DNA of 7,863 nucleotides from Planctomycetaceae bacterium. GTDB lineage: Bacteria > Planctomycetota > Planctomycetia > Planctomycetales > Planctomycetaceae. Each line of letters starts with the position of its first letter. Position 1 is the first letter of the stretch. This document shows, piece by piece, positions 1 through 6,591 of this stretch. Where the stretch lies: assembly GCA_015487825.1 (NCBI GenBank), contig WFOZ01000126.1, positions 1 through 7,863 of the forward strand, read 5' to 3'. A program made the position numbers and the translations under genes. The notes below the pieces were generated by a model, which was given only the letters and a program-made list of their open reading frames with translations, ran no database searches and was not told the origin of the DNA.

Positions 1-34
1 CTCCTGGTTCCTACCTTTATGAAAACAGCCCTTG

Positions 35-72
35 AATAAAAAACAAAAAAATATCCTGCCACTTTTGCGCAG
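35..72 (-). terminator. Possible intrinsic terminator after the oxidoreductase gene
   Basis: On the minus strand a weak CTGC/GCAG stem (72-69 with 59-56, nine-base loop) is followed within about five bases by a T-rich tract (51-35) of seven T, one G, six T. The tract is convincing, the stem is not. It lies 26-63 bases past the TAG of the oxidoreductase gene, where the transcript would be expected to end. Confidence 0.35.
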
Positions 73-97
73 CATTTCATTGATAAGATACTAACGC

Positions 98-1981
98 CTA
101 ATAAACTCTCACCTCGCCAATGCGGGCATGGTCGATACCGTTGGTTGCAGTGATGGTGATGCGAATCGATTTTATTGGCGAATTGCATTCAAATTTGTGG
201 ACTCGTTTTCGCTGATAATTTCCACTTGCTTCAATCACTGTTATCCAATCGTTGCCGTCATATGCTTCGATTATGTAATCGCGAACGGTTTCCGGTTGGG
301 CGGTTCCCCATTTCATTGATTGGGCATAACCATCGTGTTGGCTGAGTGTAAGATGACGGTGCAGTCCGGTATCGAAAATGAGTTGGACTTCGGTTGGTTG
401 AATCGAAGTTTCCCAATTTAGTTGAAGCGTGGCGGGGAATTTTTCTGTTGGATCGGCCATCCAGCGATGAGTGCCGGGGTGTTCGCGGTCAACCGGGGCA
501 CCTCGTTTGCCGTGAACGCTTCTTGTTTGCCCGGAAGCAACTTGAACGGCTTCGCCATCGGGCATTTCGCTTGATGCGTGGATGCTGGCAACGCGGGCCA
601 GGTCTTCTTTATCCCGGTTCATACAGTCGATCAGGTACGCATCGTCACGAAGTAGTTGCTGTTGAATCTTTTCAATGAGATTCCGGTTCGATGTGAGTGC
701 TTTTGGTTCAATGTTATCCAGCACCGCAAACGCTGCAGCGGTTCCCACTCCCTGCCCCATAACGGCGCAGGTTGCCATCACTCGGGTGGAGGAAAACGCG
801 ACGTGTGTCGCAGAAATGTTTCGTCCTGCAAACATCAAATTGGAGATATCGCGGGCGATACAGGCAGCCAGCGGGATATCGTAAAGATGAGGGACTTCAT
901 GTTGCTGACACGGTTGGAGTAGCGGTGCATCGATCCCTTCGGGCGGATGCAGATCGAGTGACCAGCCGCCAAATGCGATGGCATCGCTGAATTTTCGAGA
1001 CGCAAGCAGGTCCTGTTCGGTCAGAATATGTTGACCGAGAAACCGCCGGCTTTCCCGCTTCCCGGGCAGAAAACCAAACCAGTCGATTGCCCAGTTCGCT
1101 GCATCAAAAGGGTCTGCACCGACCGCAGTTTCCGGCGGTCCGTTTTTAACGTGATCCCAAATGCCAAGAACAATTGCAAGGAGTTCATCGCGGATCTGTT
1201 CGTTCTGTTTGAGTGTATCAATCTCGCCACCCCATTCCGCCCACCAGTAGCCGTATTCGTGAGTCGGTTCTTCATCGCCGGGGGTGGCGTAAAGACGCAG
1301 TTTCAAATCCTCACGAGTAAATTTCCTCGCCCACTGCGGTGCGACAAACGGCATCGGTTGCTCATGTTTACGAGCCTGCATCAGAATGGTTGAGCCGAGT
1401 CGTTTGTTATCTGCTTTTTCCTGAGCAAGCGATTCCCCAAACTGATCGCGGCTTTCGCGTCCTTCCATAAACGCAGCTCCCGCTTCGGCGGCAAGGCGCC
1501 CATCGCCGGTGCAGTCAACAAATATTTTTGCATCGATGACAAATCGATCTTCCGTACTTTGACGCTCTGCAGTCGCCTGTTCGATGCGATTTCCATTCAT
1601 TACCACCGAAGTGATCGCGGTATTCAGCATCAGCGAAAGATGTGGTTCAGCTCGACATTTTTCGTAGAGGATCAGATCGAACATTGAGGGGGATCGCTGC
1701 GGGTTGCGAACCGAATTTTCCAGGCGAATCTCTTCGATGATTCCTCCTTCCCGCGCTTCGGTTCGTAATTCTTCGCCTCTTTCCGAACCACCGGTGCCGT
1801 TGGCTCCAACAATGTGCATCCGAATTTCACTCGATGCGTTTCCGCCCAGCACCGAACGATCCTGACATAAAATGACGTTCGCCCCACATCGAGCAGCCGC
1901 AATCGCACAACAAACCCCGGACATCCCCCCGCCTGCCACAAGAATGTCGCACGTTATATGATGTTCATCAATCAAAGACAT
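98..1981 (-). CDS. FAD-dependent oxidoreductase with C-terminal discoidin-like domain
   Basis: This 627-residue protein belongs to the FAD_oxidored family of flavoproteins, which is common in Planctomycetes and Bacteroidetes. Its substrate is unknown. Residues 12-40 form a Rossmann dinucleotide fold with the motif AGGGMSGV (16-23, Gly17/Gly19/Gly22), followed by the family motif VLGGNASSEIR (44-54). FVDCTGDGRLA (154-164) and GRE (174-176) are typical of the mid-region. GKRESRRFLG (307-316) and FAGRNISATHVAFSSTRVM (384-402) match the conserved distal FAD-binding segments. Residues about 465-627 look like a beta-sandwich of the F5/8 type C (discoidin) kind, often used for glycan binding. The ATG at 1981 is the earliest possible start, because an in-frame TAG lies four codons upstream. 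There is no Shine-Dalgarno sequence. No signal peptide is present, so the protein should be cytoplasmic. It starts 34 bases after the sulfatase stop and is probably co-transcribed with it. Family assignment is firm; the C-terminal domain assignment is moderate. Confidence 0.93.
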   Translation of the reverse strand: MSLIDEHHITCDILVAGGGMSGVCCAIAAARCGANVILCQDRSVLGGNASSEIRMHIVGANGTGGSERGEELRTEAREGGIIEEIRLENSVRNPQRSPSMFDLILYEKCRAEPHLSLMLNTAITSVVMNGNRIEQATAERQSTEDRFVIDAKIFVDCTGDGRLAAEAGAAFMEGRESRDQFGESLAQEKADNKRLGSTILMQARKHEQPMPFVAPQWARKFTREDLKLRLYATPGDEEPTHEYGYWWAEWGGEIDTLKQNEQIRDELLAIVLGIWDHVKNGPPETAVGADPFDAANWAIDWFGFLPGKRESRRFLGQHILTEQDLLASRKFSDAIAFGGWSLDLHPPEGIDAPLLQPCQQHEVPHLYDIPLAACIARDISNLMFAGRNISATHVAFSSTRVMATCAVMGQGVGTAAAFAVLDNIEPKALTSNRNLIEKIQQQLLRDDAYLIDCMNRDKEDLARVASIHASSEMPDGEAVQVASGQTRSVHGKRGAPVDREHPGTHRWMADPTEKFPATLQLNWETSIQPTEVQLIFDTGLHRHLTLSQHDGYAQSMKWGTAQPETVRDYIIEAYDGNDWITVIEASGNYQRKRVHKFECNSPIKSIRITITATNGIDHARIGEVRVY

Positions 1982-2015
1982 ATGAAATTTCTAAACATTA
2001 GCGTATTGACTTTCT

Positions 2016-3581
2016 CTAATTCGGTCGTAGCCAGCGTGGTGCAATTTGGTCTGCTTCGTCAGCCGTGGTGAGCCAGTGGAGCAGGCGGTCTTTCATTTCG
2101 TAAACAATTTCGATGTGGTCGACACTTTCGGCCAGATTCTGCATTTCATTCGGATCGTTTTTCAGGTCATACAACTCTGCTTCCCCATCGGGATAATAGA
2201 TATATTTCCAGCGGCGCGTGCGGACCATTTTTGCATCGGGATGACGCACGTCTTTGATTCCGATTCCTTTTTGAAATTGGAAGTCCAGCTTGCCGGACGT
2301 AATGACTTCCGGCATGACGTTTTCACTGAAGACAGCTTCACGTTGCTGGTACTGGCGGCCCGAATCAGCAATCAAAGGGACCAGAGATCGGCCCTGATTT
2401 TCATAAGGCTCCGGTAATCCTGCCAACTCAAACAAGGTGGGTAGCAGATCAATCGATTCGACAAGCTGATCGTAATGCCCGGGTTTCACCGCGGGCGGAA
2501 AACGAATTATCAAAGGGACACGAACCGAAGAGTCAAAGAAACAGTTTTTGCCCATCAAGCCATGTTCGAGTAACTGGTCCCCATGATCAGAACTGAAAAC
2601 GACAATTGTGTTCCTCGCCTTTCCCGTTTCTTCCAGCGTTTGCATGATGCGTCCCACCTCGCGGTCGATATGCGAAATCGCACCGTAGTAGCTGCGATAC
2701 ATCCACTGCAATCGTGTCCGGTCTGTTTGATAAACCGGTCGACCTCGCAAAATCAACAGTCTTAAAGGTAAAGGAAGTTGCCTGATCTGCCCCAGTGTCT
2801 GCTGCTCGGGAAGCGGAATCGTGATGTCGTTGTACATCGCATCAAACGGCTCGGGGACTTCGAATGGCGCATGGGGTTTCCAGAAAGAACAGAACAGAAA
2901 GAACGGCTTGTCATCTTTTGCAAGCCTTTTGATGTGGTGCCGAGTGCGATTGGAAACCCAGGTTGTTTCCGTAGATTCGATATCAATTGCTTGCCGGTAT
3001 GGGTTTTCTCCCGCGGGAATATTCTTTGCCAAAGCTCGATAGTTAATTTTGTTTTGCGGATCGTTTGCCTTTCGCCATTTCACATAATCTGAATACTGAT
3101 CAAGCTTTGGCACTGCATCGTGCAACTCGACAAAATCGAAACCGGTTCTTCTTGCCTCCTGAGACGTTGGCGGGTAATAGTGAAGTTTACCAACAGAGGT
3201 TGTTGCATAACCGGCCTTGCGCAGTCGGGCCTGCATCAGCACTTCCCTGCGATCAAGCGGCGTGTAGTTCACACGGTTTTTGTGTGAATGGGGATAACGA
3301 CCGGTAAAAAAACTGGCCCGAGAGGGTACACAAACCGGTGCCTGTACAAAACAATGCGTAAAGTTGGCACCCTGTTTTGCAAGACGATCCAGGTTCGGCG
3401 TCTTAATGATCGAGTTCCCATTCGCACCCAGACAGTCCCAACGCTGCTGATCGGTCATGATAAACAAAATGTTGGGTCGAACAATTGATTCCGAATCTTC
3501 TGCAGCGATAACACGTGGTCTCTCCAGTATTGCCTCGCAAGAGATTAACAGCACGATCAAAACAAATGCGACCTGTTTCAT
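2016..3581 (-). CDS. Secreted formylglycine-dependent sulfatase (type I, S1 family)
   Basis: This 521-residue protein should hydrolyse sulfate esters, probably on a sulfated glycan; the subfamily and substrate cannot be read from sequence. Numbered from the ATG at 3581, the signature CVPSR starts at Cys84, the residue expected to be oxidised to formylglycine. Metal and sulfate ligands are visible: MTDQQ (Asp44/Gln45), GKLH (Lys132, His134), KPHAPF (Lys235, His237), SSDHGD (Asp332/His333) and GKN (Lys345). The C-terminal subdomain carries RTRRWKYIYYPDGEAELYDL (454-473) and DPNE, usual for the family. The N-terminus MKQVAFVLIVLLISC is a secretion signal. It could be cut by signal peptidase I near residue 27 (VIAA), or by signal peptidase II at LISC (Cys15). 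I prefer the start at 3581 over an in-frame ATG ten codons upstream, because GGTGAG sits six bases before 3581 and the longer form would put KGEN in front of the signal. No formylglycine-generating enzyme is encoded here. Confidence 0.95.
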   Translation of the reverse strand: MKQVAFVLIVLLISCEAILERPRVIAAEDSESIVRPNILFIMTDQQRWDCLGANGNSIIKTPNLDRLAKQGANFTHCFVQAPVCVPSRASFFTGRYPHSHKNRVNYTPLDRREVLMQARLRKAGYATTSVGKLHYYPPTSQEARRTGFDFVELHDAVPKLDQYSDYVKWRKANDPQNKINYRALAKNIPAGENPYRQAIDIESTETTWVSNRTRHHIKRLAKDDKPFFLFCSFWKPHAPFEVPEPFDAMYNDITIPLPEQQTLGQIRQLPLPLRLLILRGRPVYQTDRTRLQWMYRSYYGAISHIDREVGRIMQTLEETGKARNTIVVFSSDHGDQLLEHGLMGKNCFFDSSVRVPLIIRFPPAVKPGHYDQLVESIDLLPTLFELAGLPEPYENQGRSLVPLIADSGRQYQQREAVFSENVMPEVITSGKLDFQFQKGIGIKDVRHPDAKMVRTRRWKYIYYPDGEAELYDLKNDPNEMQNLAESVDHIEIVYEMKDRLLHWLTTADEADQIAPRWLRPN

Positions 3582-3587
3582 GACATT

Positions 3588-3593
3588 CTCACC
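3588..3593 (-). promoter_or_regulatory. Ribosome binding site deciding the sulfatase start
   Basis: On the minus strand, GGTGAG lies six bases before the ATG at 3581. The alternative ATG at 3611 has no comparable site and would add ten residues ahead of the signal peptide. This supports 3581 as the start. Confidence 0.6.
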
Positions 3594-3649
3594 CTTTTGA
3601 AATACCGGCAAAGTCTGATTTGAATTCTACGCACCTGCCCTGGCTTCCA

Positions 3650-4375
3650 TCAACGGTAATACCCCGCTTCTTTGTCAAGAATCAGTTGCCGGGTTTCCGG
3701 ATTTTGGAAGTCTGCATTGCTCCAGTTTTCTGCGATCTCGGGCAGGCTGACAATCAATTCGTTGCACAGGGTGCTGACATCAATCGTCACGTTGGAAAGT
3801 TCGGAAATGCCGGGGACTTCCGGGGCGTGCGAAGATTGTTTTAATATCAGGGAACCGTGTTGGAGGATCGCTCCTTTTCGACGGCGTTGGGCGCTGCCGA
3901 GAATTTTGTGTGAGTTGATGGTTAAGTCGTGACAGTCACCTCGAAGAAAACAAAGGAAACGACCATCCATTTCTTTTTCATCTTTTCCCCGCATTTGCGT
4001 GGTCACATTTTGAGTTGCCAGTGCATCAATGATAGCCCGATGCACGATGCTGTATAACTTAACCGGAGCAGAAGCGAGCGGATGCGTTGCGGGGATTGCG
4101 AAGGAGTAAGTCAGTTCCTGATCGTGCAAAATCGCCCCGCCCCCCGAAAGCCTGCGAACTTTAGGAAGTTGCACAAATCGCTCGGGAAGTTCGCCGCCGA
4201 TTTTTTCCTGAAAATAACCCAGGCTCAACGTCGGTTGATCCCAGCAGTAAAACCGTAGCGAGATTTCATCCGCTTCAATGGCTCGTTGCAGTAGCCACTC
4301 ATCACAAGCCATGTTCCACCCGCCCGAAGTCGGCGTGAGGTCATGGTAGAGTTTTCCGGATTTTTCAGATGTCAT
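3650..4375 (-). CDS. LipM/LplA-family protein (octanoyltransferase or lipoate-protein ligase)
   Basis: This 241-residue protein belongs to the biotin/lipoate A/B protein ligase family and should attach octanoyl or lipoyl groups to carrier lysines such as that of GcvH. Visible family motifs are SGGWNMACDEWLL (17-29), the ligand-binding RRLSGGGAILHD (74-85), and KILGSAQRRRKGAILQHGS (157-175) with the acyl-binding lysine at 157. Cys142 lies 15 residues before that lysine in the context LCF. From memory this matches the position of the catalytic cysteine in Bacillus LipM, which favours an octanoyltransferase acting through a thioester over an ATP-dependent ligase. The protein also lacks room for the C-terminal accessory domain of E. 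coli LplA (about 338 residues). The ATG at 4375 has no Shine-Dalgarno sequence but places the family N-terminus correctly. It ends in TGA 68 bases before the sulfatase start. The family is secure; the choice between LipM and LplA is moderate. Confidence 0.9.
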   Translation of the reverse strand: MTSEKSGKLYHDLTPTSGGWNMACDEWLLQRAIEADEISLRFYCWDQPTLSLGYFQEKIGGELPERFVQLPKVRRLSGGGAILHDQELTYSFAIPATHPLASAPVKLYSIVHRAIIDALATQNVTTQMRGKDEKEMDGRFLCFLRGDCHDLTINSHKILGSAQRRRKGAILQHGSLILKQSSHAPEVPGISELSNVTIDVSTLCNELIVSLPEIAENWSNADFQNPETRQLILDKEAGYYR

Positions 4376-4420
4376 AACGTATCTATCATGCCTGTCTGGA
4401 ACCGGAAATGACTTCCATTG

Positions 4421-4448
4421 CGTAGGGTCCGCTATCGTAGATCCTACG
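4421..4448. repeat. Inverted repeat in the gap between beta-helix and acyltransferase genes
   Basis: Arms CGTAGGGTC (4421-4429) and GATCCTACG (4440-4448) pair over nine positions around a ten-base loop. Read as plus-strand RNA, eight pairs are Watson-Crick and one is G-U. Read as minus-strand RNA, the G-U becomes an A-C mismatch, leaving six plus two pairs. It begins five bases beyond the stop codon of the beta-helix gene. It could act as a processing or termination structure, but no T-tract follows it on the minus strand. The plus strand has GGGTTTTATT after it but no gene ending there. It could also be a palindromic protein-binding site. The repeat is seen directly; its role is unknown. Confidence 0.5.
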
Positions 4449-4452
4449 GGTT

Positions 4453-5679
4453 TTATTCGCTGTCGGTGGTGACGTTTTCGGTTCGTTTGAGTGAAACAGA
4501 TTGCCCGGCTTTGTTGGAGTGATCTGTTCTATTTCCTCGCACATCTGCTCCATTGACTCCGTTGAGTGAAACCGAAGTATCGCCTGACTGAATGAAGTTA
4601 TCGCGGATCATCACGTCGTGGCTCGGTTCGGGACGATAACGGGAAGCTCCCCAGACGTAGATGCCGATTCTTTTCGTTTTCTCCTCGTTGGTTTTATCAG
4701 CCGAAGCATGGATGAGAATGTTATCTCGAATGATCAGATTACTCGCATAGCCGAACTGAATCAGTGGTCGGGGTGAATCTGTGCCGCGAATAATATTACC
4801 CTGCAGCAGGATATTGCGATTGCCGTTACCTTCGATGCGTCCGTTGACGACATTATCACGAATGATCAGGCCGTTGACCCCACCTGCAAGAATCGAATTT
4901 CGGCAACGGTTGGCGATGATCTGAATATTTTTTGTACCATCTGCATGTTCAACATGGATTGTGGAACCGCCCGGCGTGATCGAGTGTTCCAGATCCCGAC
5001 AACCGGTGACCAGATAGTTGCCATCCTCTTCGCGTCCGGCCAGCTGAATCCCCTGCCGAATAAAATTTCGCAGCGTTACATCACGAATCGTCACATTTCT
5101 GCTTCCCAGCGAAATACCGATACCATCGCCACAGAAATTTTCGATCAGGCAGTCTTTAATGGTGATATTTTCAGAAAGCCCCTTAACGGTGCGAAAGTAG
5201 ATGCCATGGCACTGCTCCGGTGTTTTTCCCTTAACGTATTTTGGATAGGTATTACTTCCGTCCAGATGCAAATCGCGGATCGTGATATTTCGCACTTCAC
5301 CTTCAGAGGAGCCGAGCATTCGCCAAAAGTTGGATTGGTTCACTTTTGGATCAAACTTCAAAATTGAAGCTGCCCCTTCCCCTCGCAAGGTCAGATTCGA
5401 ACAGAGCGCAAGAATCGGCGATTCCGCTTTTTGCCGGGAAATAATAAACGTCCCGGCTGGAACTAAAACCGTCCCTCCCCCCGCCTCACGACAGGCATCC
5501 AAAGCAGCAAGCACTGCTTTCGTATCATCACTTTCATCATTCGCCCTCGCTCCGAAAGCAGTAATATCAAACGAGGCGGCCCTGGCAGTATTCGCAAACG
5601 CAGCAACTGCAAGAATCACTGTGGCCATTTTGAAGACAACAGAATATTTCGAATAGATATGCTGATCTGTTACGTTCAT
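4453..5679 (-). CDS. Secreted right-handed parallel beta-helix protein (pectate lyase superfamily fold)
   Basis: This protein (408 residues from the chosen start) is exported and folds as a right-handed beta-helix, an architecture used by polysaccharide lyases, hydrolases and epimerases. The N-terminus has a signal peptide with hydrophobic core ATVILAVAAFA and cleavage near TARA-A (residue 34). FDITAFGARAND (37-48) and GGGTVLVPAGTF (67-78) form the usual Pectate_lyase_3 cap. Rungs then repeat as NITIRD (131), NITIKD (171), NVTIRD (195), NGLIIRDN (269), RNILLQGN (288), SNLIIRDN (313) and HDVMIRDN (354). CGDGIGI (183-189) is seen, but I find no GHG or RIK motif of GH28 polygalacturonases, so the enzyme class and even catalytic activity are uncertain. 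The start is uncertain: the ATG at 5679 gives a normal signal peptide but has AAGG directly abutting it. The ATG at 5715 has GGGAG eleven bases upstream but gives a long n-region. The frame runs open to 5955, but that form would overlap the DinB gene and is unlikely. Confidence 0.85.
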   Translation of the reverse strand: MNVTDQHIYSKYSVVFKMATVILAVAAFANTARAASFDITAFGARANDESDDTKAVLAALDACREAGGGTVLVPAGTFIISRQKAESPILALCSNLTLRGEGAASILKFDPKVNQSNFWRMLGSSEGEVRNITIRDLHLDGSNTYPKYVKGKTPEQCHGIYFRTVKGLSENITIKDCLIENFCGDGIGISLGSRNVTIRDVTLRNFIRQGIQLAGREEDGNYLVTGCRDLEHSITPGGSTIHVEHADGTKNIQIIANRCRNSILAGGVNGLIIRDNVVNGRIEGNGNRNILLQGNIIRGTDSPRPLIQFGYASNLIIRDNILIHASADKTNEEKTKRIGIYVWGASRYRPEPSHDVMIRDNFIQSGDTSVSLNGVNGADVRGNRTDHSNKAGQSVSLKRTENVTTDSE

Positions 5680-5861
5680 CCTTAGGCTCTTTTCGGAGGA
5701 GGGAGAGATTGACATTTCAGCATTAACTCCCAGTGGTAATGGAACAAGCGATGTGTGCCGTTTGACACCTGAGACATTGAGTGGAAAAATTCTTCCGCTT
5801 GCTACGTAACACAGCTCAATACATGACAGAGGCTCTTGAGAGGGTCCTGTATGAGAGCGCC
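5680..5861 (-). other. 182-base gap between the DinB and beta-helix genes
   Basis: I see no gene or clear promoter here. The frame of the beta-helix protein stays open through the gap, but the translated stretch is cysteine- and proline-rich and unlike the rest of the protein. The only possible coding part is the 36 bases from the alternative ATG at 5715. The gap presumably holds the 5' leader of the beta-helix gene and the 3' end of the DinB transcript. Confidence 0.4.
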
Positions 5862-6359
5862 TTACGCCATCATGGGGGCTCGGCCTGCTGCCCGGCGGGC
5901 ATCTGCAATCTGGCCACCGTGGAATGAATAATGGATGACGATGACTCCCAGACACGCTCCGATAGTACCGAAGAAATCTTTCATGTCTCCTTCTGCATGG
6001 CTCGGTTTATCGAGATCTTCATCGGTCAGCGTATCGAGTAGTGCCAGCGTTGTCGCTCGGACCTCTTCCAGTTTGGCGAGGACTTGCTCATAAGCAGGAT
6101 ACTTGCTCGCATCGGTGTAAATCTCGCCTCCCTGTTTGAAAATCCCTTCCCACTCTGCGAGCGGATTCTCTTCTCCTTTAATCAGAACATTCACCAGATT
6201 GGCTTCACTGTAAGCCAGGTGCCCTACGCACCACATCGGATGATTTCCCCCCTGAGAAGTTGGCATCGTCAGTGGAGCATCCTGCATATCTTTCGCCAAG
6301 CCCAAAATCCAGTTTCCGCTCATCTCAAGAGACATCCTGATAAAATCAATTGACTTCAT
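5862..6359 (-). CDS. DinB-family (DinB/YfiT four-helix bundle) protein
   Basis: This 165-residue protein is the usual size for the DinB superfamily: four-helix-bundle proteins that mostly bind a divalent metal through three histidines. Some members are thiol S-transferases. The name comes from a Bacillus DNA-damage gene and implies no role in repair here. Numbered from the ATG at 6359, candidate metal ligands are His47 in VGHLAYSE and His143/His147 in IHYSFHGGQIADARR, the typical spacing of one early histidine and an HxxxH near the C-terminus. HPMWCVGHLA (40-49) fits the conserved second helix. It has no signal peptide and so is probably cytoplasmic. The frame opens six bases earlier with GTG (6365), but AGGAG sits five bases before 6359 and overlaps that GTG, so the ATG is the better start. 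It is separated from both neighbours by long gaps, so it is probably its own unit. The substrate is unknown. Confidence 0.88.
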   Translation of the reverse strand: MKSIDFIRMSLEMSGNWILGLAKDMQDAPLTMPTSQGGNHPMWCVGHLAYSEANLVNVLIKGEENPLAEWEGIFKQGGEIYTDASKYPAYEQVLAKLEEVRATTLALLDTLTDEDLDKPSHAEGDMKDFFGTIGACLGVIVIHYSFHGGQIADARRAAGRAPMMA

Positions 6360-6364
6360 TTTCA

Positions 6365-6369
6365 CTCCT
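6365..6369 (-). promoter_or_regulatory. Ribosome binding site deciding the DinB start
   Basis: AGGAG on the minus strand ends five bases before the ATG at 6359, an ideal spacing. It overlaps the alternative in-frame GTG at 6365, which therefore cannot use it. This is the strongest Shine-Dalgarno sequence in the window. Confidence 0.75.
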
Positions 6370-6405
6370 AATAAACCAAGAACGACTATGGCAAAAACAT
6401 ATGAG

Positions 6406-6417
6406 CAGCGTTTGCTG
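6406..6417 (-). other. Small stem-loop at the predicted 5' end of the DinB mRNA
   Basis: CAGC AAAC GCTG on the minus strand forms a four-pair stem with a four-base loop. If the promoter at 6426-6453 is real, the stem would sit almost at the first transcribed base, where such stems can stabilise mRNA. It is short enough to be chance. Confidence 0.25.
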
Positions 6418-6425
6418 ACAGAAGC

Positions 6426-6453
6426 ATGGTAGATCGTTCAATGATAAAGTCAA
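6426..6453 (-). promoter_or_regulatory. Candidate sigma70-type promoter for the DinB gene
   Basis: On the minus strand TTGACT (6453-6448) is followed after 16 bases by TACCAT (6431-6426). The -35 box matches five of six consensus positions and the -10 box four of six. Transcription would start near 6419, giving a leader of about 60 bases that contains the Shine-Dalgarno site. The prediction is by eye only. Confidence 0.4.
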
Positions 6454-6512
6454 CCAGCAGCTATCCATTGACCAAACAAATCAATTCCAGCTGCGGGGAA
6501 ATCAGGAAAGGA

Positions 6513-6553
6513 CTCGTGACAGAATTCACTGTGAGTCAGCGTTCAACGGCTGA
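6513..6553. repeat. Two adjacent inverted repeats downstream of the lipoprotein gene
   Basis: TCAGC (6536-6540) pairs with GCTGA (6549-6553) around an eight-base loop. Next to it, CTC plus ACAG (6513-6515, 6519-6522) pairs with CTGT plus GAG (6529-6535) with a three-base bulge around an EcoRI-type GAATTC core. They lie 40-80 bases past the tandem stop of the lipoprotein gene (TAATAA). They may form its 3' end, although no T-tract follows. The pairings are visible; function is inferred weakly. Confidence 0.3.
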
Positions 6554-6591
6554 TGAATAATCCGCGATAGCTGGTTCGTTTTGCCTTCTTA

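Noticed and set aside
1028..1393. Plus-strand open frame of 121 codons
   Set aside because: It is antisense to the oxidoreductase gene, whose motifs run through this stretch, and its translation shows no family features.
2046..2417. Plus-strand open frame of 123 codons
   Set aside because: It is the antisense shadow of the sulfatase C-terminal region; the sulfatase frame is certain.
4945..5367. Plus-strand open frame of 140 codons
   Set aside because: It lies antisense within the well-supported beta-helix gene, has no recognisable domain and no suitable start signal.
5830..5862. Hairpin just after the DinB stop (GCTCT with AGAGC)
   Set aside because: Only five pairs with a long loop and no T-tract, within what chance would give in such a gap.
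5680..5955. N-terminal extension of the beta-helix protein to a start at 5955
   Set aside because: The extra residues are unlike the family, would precede the signal peptide and overlap the DinB coding region.
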